From the NCBI GenBank assembly GCA_910588695.1, contig CAJUOV010000003.1, forward strand, positions 69,043 through 133,042: DNA of 64,000 bases, in the 5' to 3' direction. The DNA comes from an uncultured Christensenellaceae bacterium. Its GTDB lineage: Bacteria; Bacillota; Clostridia; Christensenellales; Borkfalkiaceae. A program made the translations under genes and the position numbers. The notes under the pieces were generated by a model. It did no database searches, was not told where the DNA came from, and saw only the letters and a program-made list of their open reading frames with translations. Shown piece by piece: positions 43,411 through 52,265 of this stretch (the first letter of the stretch is position 1; each line of letters opens with the position of its first letter).

Positions 43411-43493
43411 ATTTTCCCTTCCTCCCAAGTTTGATTTTTTATGCTCTTTCTACACAAGCGGAACGGTTTCGCGAATATAAGCCCGACTCGTTT

Positions 43494-45608
43494 TCAAATT
43501 TTATCTATGGAAAATTTCAGTTTGCACAAATCTGCATCCGCCGAACTGCCGCCTACCATGATTTCGAACTCGCCCGGCTCGGTCACACGCTCTTCCCGCG
43601 CGTTCACAAACGAAAAATCGGCGAAAGTAAACGCAAACTCTATTTCTCTGCTTTCGCCCGCTTGCAGCTGTATTTTACGAAAAGCGATCAGCCGCTTTAC
43701 GGGTGTAATCACACTGCTCACAAGGTCACGGAAATATACTTGCACCGTTTCGGCGCCGTCGCGTTTTCCCGTGTTTTTCACTCTCACGCGCAAGGTGAGC
43801 GTTTTTTCGTCGAAAGAAATATCCGCATAGGAAAACGACGTGTATGACAATCCGTGACCGAAACAGTACAGCGGCGCAGCGGGCATATCCACGTAACTGC
43901 GGCAGTGCCAACCGGGCAACACGTTATAGTAGCACGGCTGTTGTCCTACATGGCGCGGAAACGATACGGGCAGTTTGCCTCTCGGATTTATATCGCCGAA
44001 TATGACTTTTGCGAGCGCCCTTCCACCGAACATGCCACCGTTAAAATTTGTCAAAACTGCATTGCTTGTATCATCGATTTCGGGAATGCAAAGCGGCTTC
44101 GTTGCAACAAGCACGCTTACGATCGGCTTATTCGTCCGGCACAGCTGTGCGAATAATTTCTTCTGCGCTTTCGTCAACGATACGTCCGCACGATCACACC
44201 TCTCCGCCGCAAGATGAATATTATCTCCGCAGGCGAATAGAATCATATCGCACTTCTTTGCTGTCTCCACCGCGCTTGCGATTTGGCTTTCGTCGTCCGA
44301 TTCGATGTCGCAACCCCTTTCATATAGAACGTTGCACCCGTACCGTTTCCCCATCTCCCGCACGCCTTCGAGCAATGTGCAGTAAGGACGGTGCGGCGGC
44401 TCTTCGTAATTCGGCAGCGGGTGAGAAAAATACGTCCAATCCCCGTACTGACAGCGGATATCGTCCGCGCTCTGCCCGACGACGAGAATATTTTTATATC
44501 TCTCCCCGATCGGCAAAACCCCGCAGTTCTTCAATAATACGACGCTCTCCTCCGCGATTTCTTCGGCAAGGCGCAGATGATCTTCGCACCCGAGATAACT
44601 CTCGTCCGCCTGCTTAAAAGGATCGTCCAATAAGCCGAAACGCATTTTTACGGTCAAAATCCTCTCCACCGCTTCATTGAGTAATTCTTCTTGTACTTCT
44701 CCGCTCCGCACAAATTCAATGATCGCGTCGTAAAACTCGGGCGCGTTCATCATCATGTCGTTGCCACTCTCCAATGCTTGCCTCGACGCTTCTTTTTCGT
44801 TTGCGGCGGTGTGCTGATCACGAATCAGGTGTTCCACGTTCTGCCAATCGGTGACGACAAAGCCGTTAAATCCGAGCTGCTCTTTGAGTATTTCGCGCAG
44901 TAATTTTTGATCCGAAGTGCAAGGCGTGCCGTCTATGCTGCCGTACGCCGTCATGATACTTGCACACCCCGCCCTCACCGCTTTCTCAAACGGCGGCAAA
45001 AACGTATCCTTTATCTTACGATAAGTCACGGAAGTATCGTAACTGTCGCGCCCGCCCGTCGCTTCCCCGTAGCCGATATAGTGTTTTACGCAAGCCATAA
45101 CGGAAGTATCTGCGGCGTTGTCTTCGCCCTGGTAACCCTCTACCATTGCCGCGCCGAGCTCTCCTGTAAGATACGCATCTTCTCCGAATGTTTCATCCAC
45201 TCTGCCCCAACGCACGTCGCGTCCGAGGCACAGCACGGGCGAAAACGTTTGGTGCAATCCGTCCGCCGAAATTTCTTTTGCCGTAGCCGCCGCCATGCGC
45301 TTAACAAGAGCGGGATCGAACGAACACGCCATAGACAGTTGTGTGGGAAATATCGTCGCTTTACGGTTAAGGCAATGCCCGTGCACCGCGTCTATACCGA
45401 ACAAAAGCGGAATGCGCGCGCCGCTTTCTATCGCTATCTTTTGCAATTCGCGCGCATGATCGCCGAACACGTGCAAAAAAGATCCTGCGCCGCGCTTCGC
45501 CCATTCGATCGCTTTCTCCCGTCCCACTTGCGCGTACGGGATTTGCACGAGTTGCGCCGCCTTTTGTTCAAGCGTCATGCTTTTTATGATTTCTTGTATC
45601 GAACGCAT
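43494..45608 (-). CDS. Beta-glucosidase-like enzyme, GH3
   Basis: This 704-residue cytoplasmic GH3 has no signal peptide. Its order is the TIM-like domain (KMRF-type start MTLEQKAAQLVQIPY; FGIDAVHGHCLNRKATIFPTQLSMACSFDP), then the nucleophile D254 in GFVVTDWQNVEHL. The alpha/beta sandwich follows (ESVVLLKNCGVLPIG), and the Fn3-like tail ends SSADADLCKLKFSIDKI. It likely hydrolyses beta-glucosides, beta-xylosides or N-acetylglucosaminides; the family cannot be split further by eye. It starts five bases after the GH20 stop. Confidence 0.93.
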   Translation of the reverse strand: MRSIQEIIKSMTLEQKAAQLVQIPYAQVGREKAIEWAKRGAGSFLHVFGDHARELQKIAIESGARIPLLFGIDAVHGHCLNRKATIFPTQLSMACSFDPALVKRMAAATAKEISADGLHQTFSPVLCLGRDVRWGRVDETFGEDAYLTGELGAAMVEGYQGEDNAADTSVMACVKHYIGYGEATGGRDSYDTSVTYRKIKDTFLPPFEKAVRAGCASIMTAYGSIDGTPCTSDQKLLREILKEQLGFNGFVVTDWQNVEHLIRDQHTAANEKEASRQALESGNDMMMNAPEFYDAIIEFVRSGEVQEELLNEAVERILTVKMRFGLLDDPFKQADESYLGCEDHLRLAEEIAEESVVLLKNCGVLPIGERYKNILVVGQSADDIRCQYGDWTYFSHPLPNYEEPPHRPYCTLLEGVREMGKRYGCNVLYERGCDIESDDESQIASAVETAKKCDMILFACGDNIHLAAERCDRADVSLTKAQKKLFAQLCRTNKPIVSVLVATKPLCIPEIDDTSNAVLTNFNGGMFGGRALAKVIFGDINPRGKLPVSFPRHVGQQPCYYNVLPGWHCRSYVDMPAAPLYCFGHGLSYTSFSYADISFDEKTLTLRVRVKNTGKRDGAETVQVYFRDLVSSVITPVKRLIAFRKIQLQAGESREIEFAFTFADFSFVNAREERVTEPGEFEIMVGGSSADADLCKLKFSIDKI

Positions 45609-45613
45609 ATTTT

Positions 45614-47476
45614 TTACCCCGATATTCCCGCAGTAAAGCTGACCGACCACCCGTTAAACCGAATATGTTTGCGCGAAAACTCCTTTGCTCCGCTCATATC
45701 CATACGCTGTTCGTCGAGCTCGGCTACCGTATCGGTTTTTCCGCAAAGATATTCCCCGAGCGTTTTTCGGCAACTTTCTATCCTGCCGCACAAACCGCCC
45801 AACCGTGCGTCTTGCACTTCAAAGCCCTGCGGTTTATTTTCGGCAAGCCAAGCCGACCGAAACACCGCATGAAATTTGCGCACAAGCCGCAGGAGCTTTT
45901 TATAATCGTCTTCCGCTATTCTTTCAATGACGTCTCTGTTCCCCGCCGCATACGCGTCGTGCGTTTTGTTGCCGAGATTTGCCTTAACCGCAAGCACGCG
46001 GCAAAGCGCGGCGGCGGACGCAAACATATATCCCCATTTTTTATGCTTTGCGAATTTTTGCAATCGCTCAGCATACTGCGCGTACAGTTCGCCGTCACTT
46101 TCCTTTACCGTGCAATCGAATATGCCCATTAACAAATCGTTGTAAAACAGATACTTGCTCGGATTGCAAAGGTCGCTTAAATTCCCTTCGAGTGCGTCGG
46201 GCAAATCGAGCGACATAAAATCCTTCCACGACATTTTCGCTATACTCATAAATCTTGAGCGAAGCCACTTTTCGTCACTGTCGTGTCCGTACACGTTTTC
46301 GGCGGCGGCGACCATGCTCGGAAGCGCCGAAAAGAGCGGACACTCCGCGCCGTTATCGCCCCACATGGTAAAAAACGCCTCGTTGATACCGTTCTTACGC
46401 GCACTGCGCAGCGCAGCGTTTGTAGCCGCCAAGGCAAACCCGTTGTGCGGCGTAAAACCGCACCAACTCCAAAACCCGCCCGCAAATACCGTAGGCGCGG
46501 AAAATTCTTTATGAGCGCGGAACATATCGTCATATCGGCTTTCGTCCGTCGAGTAATAGTCCCAATAGACGAGTTTTACGTTTTTCGGCACTTTGGCGCG
46601 CACTTCTTCGGGTACGGAGCCGCCGCGGGCAAGATATTCGCCGCCGAACGCCAATCTGAAAAACATATCGCTCCACATCATCGGCGTAAAGCCGTATTTT
46701 TCCGCCAATTCCGCCACTCGTTCGAGATGACGGCACAGGATATCGAACCTATTTTCGTAGCCGTGCTTGTCGAGATATTTGCCGAGTCCCAACATATGCG
46801 CTTCGTCCATGCCGATATTGATATTCCCGGAACGGAAACAAACGCGCATGGCGGCAAATATTTTTTCGATAAACTCGTAGGTTTTTTCTTCGCCCGCGAG
46901 CAAAATATCGTTTAAGTCGTGTTTGCCCTCGTTGAACTTTTCCCAACGCGTCGGTGCGGTGAAATGCGCCAAGGTTTGCACGCAAGGAATCAGCTCTATG
47001 CCGAAAAGAGCGGCGTAATCGTCGAGCGCGCGCAATTCCTCTTGACTGTACTTTCCGCGCAAATAGCCGAAAAACGGCTCGCCTTCCACGTCAAACAAGT
47101 CTTCGGTGTAGAGCTGCAACGAAGTATAACCGAGCGCCGCCATATAACGAATCAGTTTTTTGACCGCGTCCACACTGCGCACGGCATTGCGCGAGCAGTC
47201 TGCCATAAGTCCGAAATCGCGCAGTCCGTACTGTTCGCAAAAAGCAAACGACTTGTTTTGCGGCTGATCCGCGCATAGACTCAACGCCCGAAAAAACCCT
47301 TTCCCGCCGAGAGTGCCTACCGAAAGAGTCTTGCCGTCGTAGTCAGCCGTAAGATTTTCAGACTCGCGACAAACTATCCGAGCGCCGCCGTCGGCTATCC
47401 CGATGCCGAATTCCCCGGCAAAGTCTTTGATTGCCGACTTTCTCTCTTCAGATAGTCCCTGTAAAGAAAATTCCAT
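45614..47476 (-). CDS. Beta-N-acetylhexosaminidase-like, GH20
   Basis: This 620-residue cytoplasmic enzyme removes terminal GlcNAc or GalNAc. The N-terminal GH20b-like domain (1-90) is followed by the barrel: YGLRDFGLMADCSRNAVRSVDAVKKLIRYMAALGYTSLQLYTED, then LIPCVQTLAHF. The catalytic D224-E225 pair lies in NINIGMDEAHMLGLG, and PMMWSDMFFRLA follows. It supplies GlcNAc for the nagB/PIG-L pair in the same region. Its promoter is at 47509-47537. Confidence 0.9.
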   Translation of the reverse strand: MEFSLQGLSEERKSAIKDFAGEFGIGIADGGARIVCRESENLTADYDGKTLSVGTLGGKGFFRALSLCADQPQNKSFAFCEQYGLRDFGLMADCSRNAVRSVDAVKKLIRYMAALGYTSLQLYTEDLFDVEGEPFFGYLRGKYSQEELRALDDYAALFGIELIPCVQTLAHFTAPTRWEKFNEGKHDLNDILLAGEEKTYEFIEKIFAAMRVCFRSGNINIGMDEAHMLGLGKYLDKHGYENRFDILCRHLERVAELAEKYGFTPMMWSDMFFRLAFGGEYLARGGSVPEEVRAKVPKNVKLVYWDYYSTDESRYDDMFRAHKEFSAPTVFAGGFWSWCGFTPHNGFALAATNAALRSARKNGINEAFFTMWGDNGAECPLFSALPSMVAAAENVYGHDSDEKWLRSRFMSIAKMSWKDFMSLDLPDALEGNLSDLCNPSKYLFYNDLLMGIFDCTVKESDGELYAQYAERLQKFAKHKKWGYMFASAAALCRVLAVKANLGNKTHDAYAAGNRDVIERIAEDDYKKLLRLVRKFHAVFRSAWLAENKPQGFEVQDARLGGLCGRIESCRKTLGEYLCGKTDTVAELDEQRMDMSGAKEFSRKHIRFNGWSVSFTAGISG

Positions 47477-47508
47477 TTTTGTATACCCGTATTAATTTTG
47501 TATCCTAA

Positions 47509-47537
47509 ATCATACTACAAACTTTGATAAAAGTCCA
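47509..47537 (-). promoter_or_regulatory. Probable promoter of the GH20/GH3 unit
   Basis: TGGACT (47537-47532), 17 bp, TATGAT (47514-47509) on the minus strand. The leader would be about 26 nt. It is only moderately close to consensus. Confidence 0.5.
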
Positions 47538-47613
47538 TAGGGTTGTAAACAAAAGAAACTGCCGCATCGTTTAGCAGCCCCTTTTGCCCCGAATGGCACG
47601 CTTACGCTTTCTC

Positions 47614-49383
47614 TCACCGTTTGCATGTTTCGTCTCTTCTGCCGTGCAATTTTTTTATCGCTTCGACGGATACCTTTTCACTTCTGTCCATTGAGAATAT
47701 ACCGTTTTTTTCCTGATAAACGTCGGTAAGCTGCGTCATGCAAAAACCGCACAGCTCTTTTTGACCGTAAATAAAGTCGAGCATTTCGCCGTACTTTTTC
47801 AAAAAGTCTTTCTCCGTACCGACGCTTTTTCCATACCCCCAACCGATAGAATCGTCCTTTGCAAACGCAATGCCCGCAAATTCAGACAGCATGATCGCCT
47901 GCCCCGTATACCGATAATTTCCCACGAAGAAATCCTTGACGTTTTGCACGCATTCCGCATTTTCTCCCGCCATCATTCTTTGAACGTTGCCGTCGAGAAA
48001 GGAATGCAGCTCATCGTAAGATTCCGCATAATTGTGGAACGTAATGATATCCGAAACGGTATGTTCCCAACCGTCGTTGGAGATTACGAGTCTATCGCTC
48101 ACCATTGATTTAACGAGCGCATACATATCCGCCGTCATCTGCTGAATTTCCGCGCTTTCCTTTATCTCGTTTATCCCCCACGATTCGTTCCACAAAACAT
48201 AGGCTATAATGCACGGGTGCGACAGGTGTTCCCTGATAAGCCGCGGAAACTGCTTAAAATACTGCTTTTGCGATTTATAACTGTAACCGTATGCCGAAGG
48301 GCATTCCTGGAAGGCGTACAGCCCGTATAAATCCATATAGTAAAAGTTCAAAGGCGACGGCACGTGTTCGTGCATCCGCGCGCCGTTAAAGCCGCAGGCA
48401 AGGGTAAGCTCTACGTCCCGCAAAATTTCGTCTTCCGTAGGCGAGGAGATCGTATCCGTCCAATAACCTTGATTTAATACAAATTTCAAATAGGTATCTT
48501 TTCCGTTTATGAGGATTCTGCCGTTATCGAGCGAAACGGTAACAAACCCGCAATAACTCAGAATATTATCCGTTTTCTTGTCCCCGTCGAAAAGCGATAA
48601 CTCTACGTTGTACAGATACGGGTTCTCGCACGACCAGCCGGTAACGACATTTAATTGCATCGCCAGCTCTTCCTCGTTTGCCGTTATCAGAAACTTTTGC
48701 CGCTTGACGAGTTTTCCGTCGCTGTCCGAAAGAGCAACCGCAAGCGTCGTATCAACAGGCGCGCTGACGCAGATAGACAGAGTTTTGGTTTCGTAATCGC
48801 CTTTTAACGTAAACTCTTCGATATGTTTCTTAGAAAGGCGTTCCATATAAACGTCTTTTACGATACCGCTCGTTTCAGTGTAAAAACAGGTGAACGAATT
48901 CTTTCTCCAACGCTGTTTGCCGCGCACTTGATCGATCGACATCGTATCCTCGACGCGCAAAGTGATTTTATTTTTCCCCGACGACACAAAAGGCGTTGCA
49001 TCAACGCAAAAGCCGTCATATCCCCCTTCGTGCGTTAAAACGTATTCGCCGTTGATAAACACCGCGGTTTTGTAATCAACCGCCTGAAAGGTGATTATGT
49101 ACGTTTTTTCGGGATCGTCGACGATAAATTCCCTTTCGTACCAAATCACGTCGCACTGCTTATCTGGCAAACAGATTCCGCTTGCCTTAGATTGATAGGG
49201 ATACGGCACGATGATTTTTCTGCCTTTGGGAAAATTCTTTTCGTAATGCTTTAATAATCCCTCGTCGTTCTCGTCAAAAGCAAAATCCCATTCTCCGTTC
49301 AGGAGTTCGTAATCCTCCCTGTATTTCGTCGGATCGGGGTGCCCTTTATGATAAGATTTTACAGGATATATTCTGTTGTTCAT
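47614..49383 (-). CDS. Beta-galactosidase/beta-glucuronidase-like enzyme, GH2
   Basis: This 589-residue cytoplasmic GH2 enzyme has the N-terminal jelly-roll (LNGEWDFAFDEND...WYEREFIV...VFINGEYVLTHEGGYDGFCVDATPFV), an Ig-like middle domain, and the barrel. The acid/base is E400 in VLWNESWGINEI and the nucleophile E501 in MLSEFAGIAFAK. It is short for LacZ but normal for the compact GH2 type. AAGAGA lies before ATG 49383. It probably removes beta-linked galactosyl, mannosyl or glucuronosyl ends. Confidence 0.92.
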   Translation of the reverse strand: MNNRIYPVKSYHKGHPDPTKYREDYELLNGEWDFAFDENDEGLLKHYEKNFPKGRKIIVPYPYQSKASGICLPDKQCDVIWYEREFIVDDPEKTYIITFQAVDYKTAVFINGEYVLTHEGGYDGFCVDATPFVSSGKNKITLRVEDTMSIDQVRGKQRWRKNSFTCFYTETSGIVKDVYMERLSKKHIEEFTLKGDYETKTLSICVSAPVDTTLAVALSDSDGKLVKRQKFLITANEEELAMQLNVVTGWSCENPYLYNVELSLFDGDKKTDNILSYCGFVTVSLDNGRILINGKDTYLKFVLNQGYWTDTISSPTEDEILRDVELTLACGFNGARMHEHVPSPLNFYYMDLYGLYAFQECPSAYGYSYKSQKQYFKQFPRLIREHLSHPCIIAYVLWNESWGINEIKESAEIQQMTADMYALVKSMVSDRLVISNDGWEHTVSDIITFHNYAESYDELHSFLDGNVQRMMAGENAECVQNVKDFFVGNYRYTGQAIMLSEFAGIAFAKDDSIGWGYGKSVGTEKDFLKKYGEMLDFIYGQKELCGFCMTQLTDVYQEKNGIFSMDRSEKVSVEAIKKLHGRRDETCKR

Positions 49384-49415
49384 GTTTTACCGTCTCTTAA
49401 AAACCTTCAAAATTT

Positions 49416-49880
49416 TTACGCCGAAACGCCCTTTTTAAGAACAAAGTCTAAAAAGCAACGGCACCCCTCTTCGATGTCGGAATACGCCTTCTCGAAGTCG
49501 TGCGTAAACCACGGATCGGCAACGACTCCGCCGCGGGGCGTAAACGACAGAAGCAAGAATACTTTTCCTTTTCCGTCCTCCCCCGCAAACTCGACTACGT
49601 CGCGGTAGTTGTTTTCGTCCATCACCAAAAGATAATCGCTTTTTTCCACGTCCTCCCGCGTGATTTTGCGCGCGGTATGATCCCCCTCCACGCCGTGGGC
49701 GCGCAGCGTCCGAACCGCGGGGTCGTATATGGGCGTCCCTTCGTCATACGAAAAAGTACCGCACGAAGTGATTTCAAAAGAGGAGGCTATTCCTCTTTCC
49801 TTCACCATCTTTTTCAAAATAAGTTCCGCCATAGGCGAACGGCAAAAATTCCCCAAGCATACGAACGTGACCCGAATCAT
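49416..49880 (-). CDS. Low-molecular-weight protein tyrosine phosphatase
   Basis: This 154-residue cytoplasmic protein has the C(X)5R loop VTFVCLGNFCRSPMAE (C8, R14) and the general acid loop VVADPWFTHDF late in the protein. Length and layout are normal. In bacteria these enzymes act on tyrosine kinases of capsule or exopolysaccharide systems, or on other phosphotyrosines. Its position in a glycosidase operon, between YdcF-like and GH2 genes, is unusual and suggests a regulatory or sugar-phosphate role. Confidence 0.92.
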   Translation of the reverse strand: MIRVTFVCLGNFCRSPMAELILKKMVKERGIASSFEITSCGTFSYDEGTPIYDPAVRTLRAHGVEGDHTARKITREDVEKSDYLLVMDENNYRDVVEFAGEDGKGKVFLLLSFTPRGGVVADPWFTHDFEKAYSDIEEGCRCFLDFVLKKGVSA

Positions 49881-49906
49881 ATCAATATCTCCTTGAACTT
49901 CCTTTT

Positions 49907-50500
49907 TTATAATTTAATATCCTCAATACGTCCGTTTTCGATCAACTGCCGCAAAATGGAAATTTCGGTATTTACGCAACAATTTAACCGTTCGTCGCTC
50001 TTCCATGCTTCACGCTGACGGACGATACCTTCCGTATAACCGTAGATCTTAAAAAACCTCGGCAGCAGCGCGTTTGCAAGACCCATTGCCCGTCTCATAT
50101 GAAACGGCTCGGTGATAACCGTTACGCTTTCAACTTCCGTAACGAGCTCGCGTTTACAGATTTCCGCAAGTGAAAAAACCATGTTCTGAATCGTATCGCA
50201 CGCATAAGGCTCTTCGATGATCGCCTCTTCGGGAACGCCGAGCTTTATTAGCTCACGATAAAGAAACGCGCTCTCCGTAATGCTTTTATCGGAAACCGCC
50301 GCGCCGCTTGCAATAATTTTTTGTGTTCCGCCCTTACGATAGAACGATGCGGCAATCTGCGCGCGAAAAAGCGCATACTTCGGATCGGTTCCAAGCAGAA
50401 TCGCGTAATCGCTCTTTATAATTTTATCGTACGGTTCGGAGAACAGGATTTCGTCAATCATCTCCTGCGTTAATCCGGTTGCCATTTGCGAAAGAAACAT
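49907..50500 (-). CDS. YdcF/SanA-like DUF218 protein
   Basis: This 197-residue soluble protein belongs to the DUF218 (YdcF) group: SDYAILLGTDPKYALFRAQIAASFYRKGGTQKIIASGAAVSDKSITESAFLYRELIKLGVPEEAIIEEPYACDTIQNMVFS and VTVITEPFHMRRAMGLANAL. ATG 50500 is chosen because AGGAGA precedes it; ATG 50524 lacks a site. Related proteins bind nucleotide-sugar-like ligands or affect envelope integrity. The true role here is unknown. Confidence 0.85.
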   Translation of the reverse strand: MFLSQMATGLTQEMIDEILFSEPYDKIIKSDYAILLGTDPKYALFRAQIAASFYRKGGTQKIIASGAAVSDKSITESAFLYRELIKLGVPEEAIIEEPYACDTIQNMVFSLAEICKRELVTEVESVTVITEPFHMRRAMGLANALLPRFFKIYGYTEGIVRQREAWKSDERLNCCVNTEISILRQLIENGRIEDIKL

Positions 50501-50543
50501 TTTTCTCCTATTTCTCCTATTCATAAAAATCAGGTTGACCGCT

Positions 50544-52124
50544 TTAACAATTACCGTTTAGCAGGGTAAAGGGAACAAAATATTTTTCCCCTCTGCCGTT
50601 TACGGAAATTTCCAAAACGATTTCGTATTTTGCCTTGCGCAGCAAGTCGGGCGTAAAGACTAAGTCAAGCGTATTTGAATAATTCACTTGACAGGAATGC
50701 CACTGTTCAAGCCCCACGGCACGCTCCGCTCCGTCCTTCAAATTCCATTCCTGCGGTATCCCGTGAATCCGCACCGTAAGAAACTGCGGACAAAAATATC
50801 CGTTGGAAAAGGTTACGGTGATTTTTTTCTCTTGATTTTCCCTTATCCGCACCAGCGATTCGTCGAACCTTACTTTCACCGTAAGTCCCGTAAAATGGAA
50901 GCGCACGGTGTTCGGACTTTCGGCAAGCAATTCTCTGAAATCCTCTTGTTTATGTATCTGAAATACGTTTTTTTGTTCCGTATATTCAAAATTTTCGGCA
51001 CGAATGATTTCAAATTCGTTTCCCGAAAAATCGCACCTCGCGGAGGAAACGACGGGAAACAGCTTCACGATTCTCTCGCAGAGCTCCGAAACGGTCTTAG
51101 GTACGTTTAGCATTTCGTCCGTACGCAACGAACAGACGGTTATTTTTTCCGAACAACCTTTCACCCACTTATCGGGCAAAGCCGAGGCGCCCTGAATGAT
51201 GCCCAAAATCGCCCCCAACGATCCTGCGGTACAGTCGGTATCTTCACCGCAGTTCACCGCCAAACAAACGGATTTTCCGAAATCGCCTCCGCCGTACAGC
51301 CAACCGATCAAGACGATTCCGATACTTGCAGGCGCATCGTAACCGTGAACCGCTTTCGGAATATCCCCGTCCTTTTCCTGAACGGGACATTTGCTGCACG
51401 CCGTTACCTCAGCCGTTCCCTTCCATTCGCCGCAGATTTCCCCAAAGCTGGAGGGTTCGGCAATCAACAGTTTTTTTCTTGCCGTTTTCCAATCGTCTCC
51501 GTTTTGATAGCAGTTCATTACCAGATCGACGGCATTTCTCACCCCGCACGATTCGGGAAGATAAGAAAGTCCGATTTTAATAAGCTTATTAACGTCGCTT
51601 TCGAAAAACGCCGCCGCCTGCACCGCCGCCATAAACACCGCCGCATAGATTCCCTCGCCGCTATGATCTACGCACGCATCGTAATAAGCGTAGTTTGCCG
51701 CCAAAGCGGGATTTCCCGCACACAAGCACGCCCAAATTTCCGTTCTGATCCACGCGCCGTTGCTTTCGCGGTTTTCGTTGCGAATATATCCGGAAAGCGG
51801 CGGCAAGATACCCATGGCGTAATTGTTTTTACCTGCGCCGTATTCGGAAATCACCGCCGAAACATAGGTTTCCCAATATTTCGCCAAGACGTGAGAATCG
51901 ATATTCTTTCCCTCATGCTCCACTGCGGACAGCCATACGAGCTGCAAATCCACGTCGTCGTTCGGTACGGGGGACGATATATCCTGCATAAAGCCGTCGA
52001 TGTCGTAAACTCCCCGCCAGCATTCGAAGGGCGCGCCCAACGTGCCGCCGATATTTTTACCGAAATAACAGCCCCTTACTTTATCGGCGTATTCCCGATA
52101 ATTCATAGTCATTGATTGATTCAT
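50544..52124 (-). CDS. ADP-ribosylglycohydrolase-fold protein
   Basis: This protein of about 526 residues has the DraG-type helical domain (about 1-320): REYADKVRGCYFGKNIGGTLGAPFE, metal-binding PNDDVDLQL near 50, and the second metal loop NCGEDTDCTAGSLGAILG. A C-terminal beta-rich domain of about 200 residues (VRFDESLVRIRENQEKKITVTFSNGYF) is unusual. DraG removes ADP-ribose from proteins, but relatives in sugar operons may cleave other ribosyl N-glycosides. Several Met codons (52106, 52112, 52124) could start it; GGGTGA favours 52124. Confidence 0.83.
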   Translation of the reverse strand: MNQSMTMNYREYADKVRGCYFGKNIGGTLGAPFECWRGVYDIDGFMQDISSPVPNDDVDLQLVWLSAVEHEGKNIDSHVLAKYWETYVSAVISEYGAGKNNYAMGILPPLSGYIRNENRESNGAWIRTEIWACLCAGNPALAANYAYYDACVDHSGEGIYAAVFMAAVQAAAFFESDVNKLIKIGLSYLPESCGVRNAVDLVMNCYQNGDDWKTARKKLLIAEPSSFGEICGEWKGTAEVTACSKCPVQEKDGDIPKAVHGYDAPASIGIVLIGWLYGGGDFGKSVCLAVNCGEDTDCTAGSLGAILGIIQGASALPDKWVKGCSEKITVCSLRTDEMLNVPKTVSELCERIVKLFPVVSSARCDFSGNEFEIIRAENFEYTEQKNVFQIHKQEDFRELLAESPNTVRFHFTGLTVKVRFDESLVRIRENQEKKITVTFSNGYFCPQFLTVRIHGIPQEWNLKDGAERAVGLEQWHSCQVNYSNTLDLVFTPDLLRKAKYEIVLEISVNGRGEKYFVPFTLLNGNC

Positions 52125-52193
52125 AAAAATTTTCACCCGTCGTCGCTCTTAAAGCAACAACCGCCCCATAGAAAACGAAAAATTATCGGCAGC

Positions 52194-52229
52194 GGGTTTG
52201 TCTTCATTCAAATCAATGAAGACAAACCC
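52194..52229. terminator. 15-bp perfect hairpin
   Basis: GGGTTTGTCTTCATT pairs perfectly with AATGAAGACAAACCC around a 6-base loop, between the 1324-aa lipoprotein and ADP-ribosylglycohydrolase genes. On the plus strand it is followed by ATTTTTC. On the minus strand, the transcribed one here, the T-rich stretch comes only about 10 bases later, so partial termination or mRNA stabilisation is likely. Confidence 0.65.
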
Positions 52230-52265
52230 ATTTTTCTTACCTGCCGGTTTCCGTCGAACTTCCCG

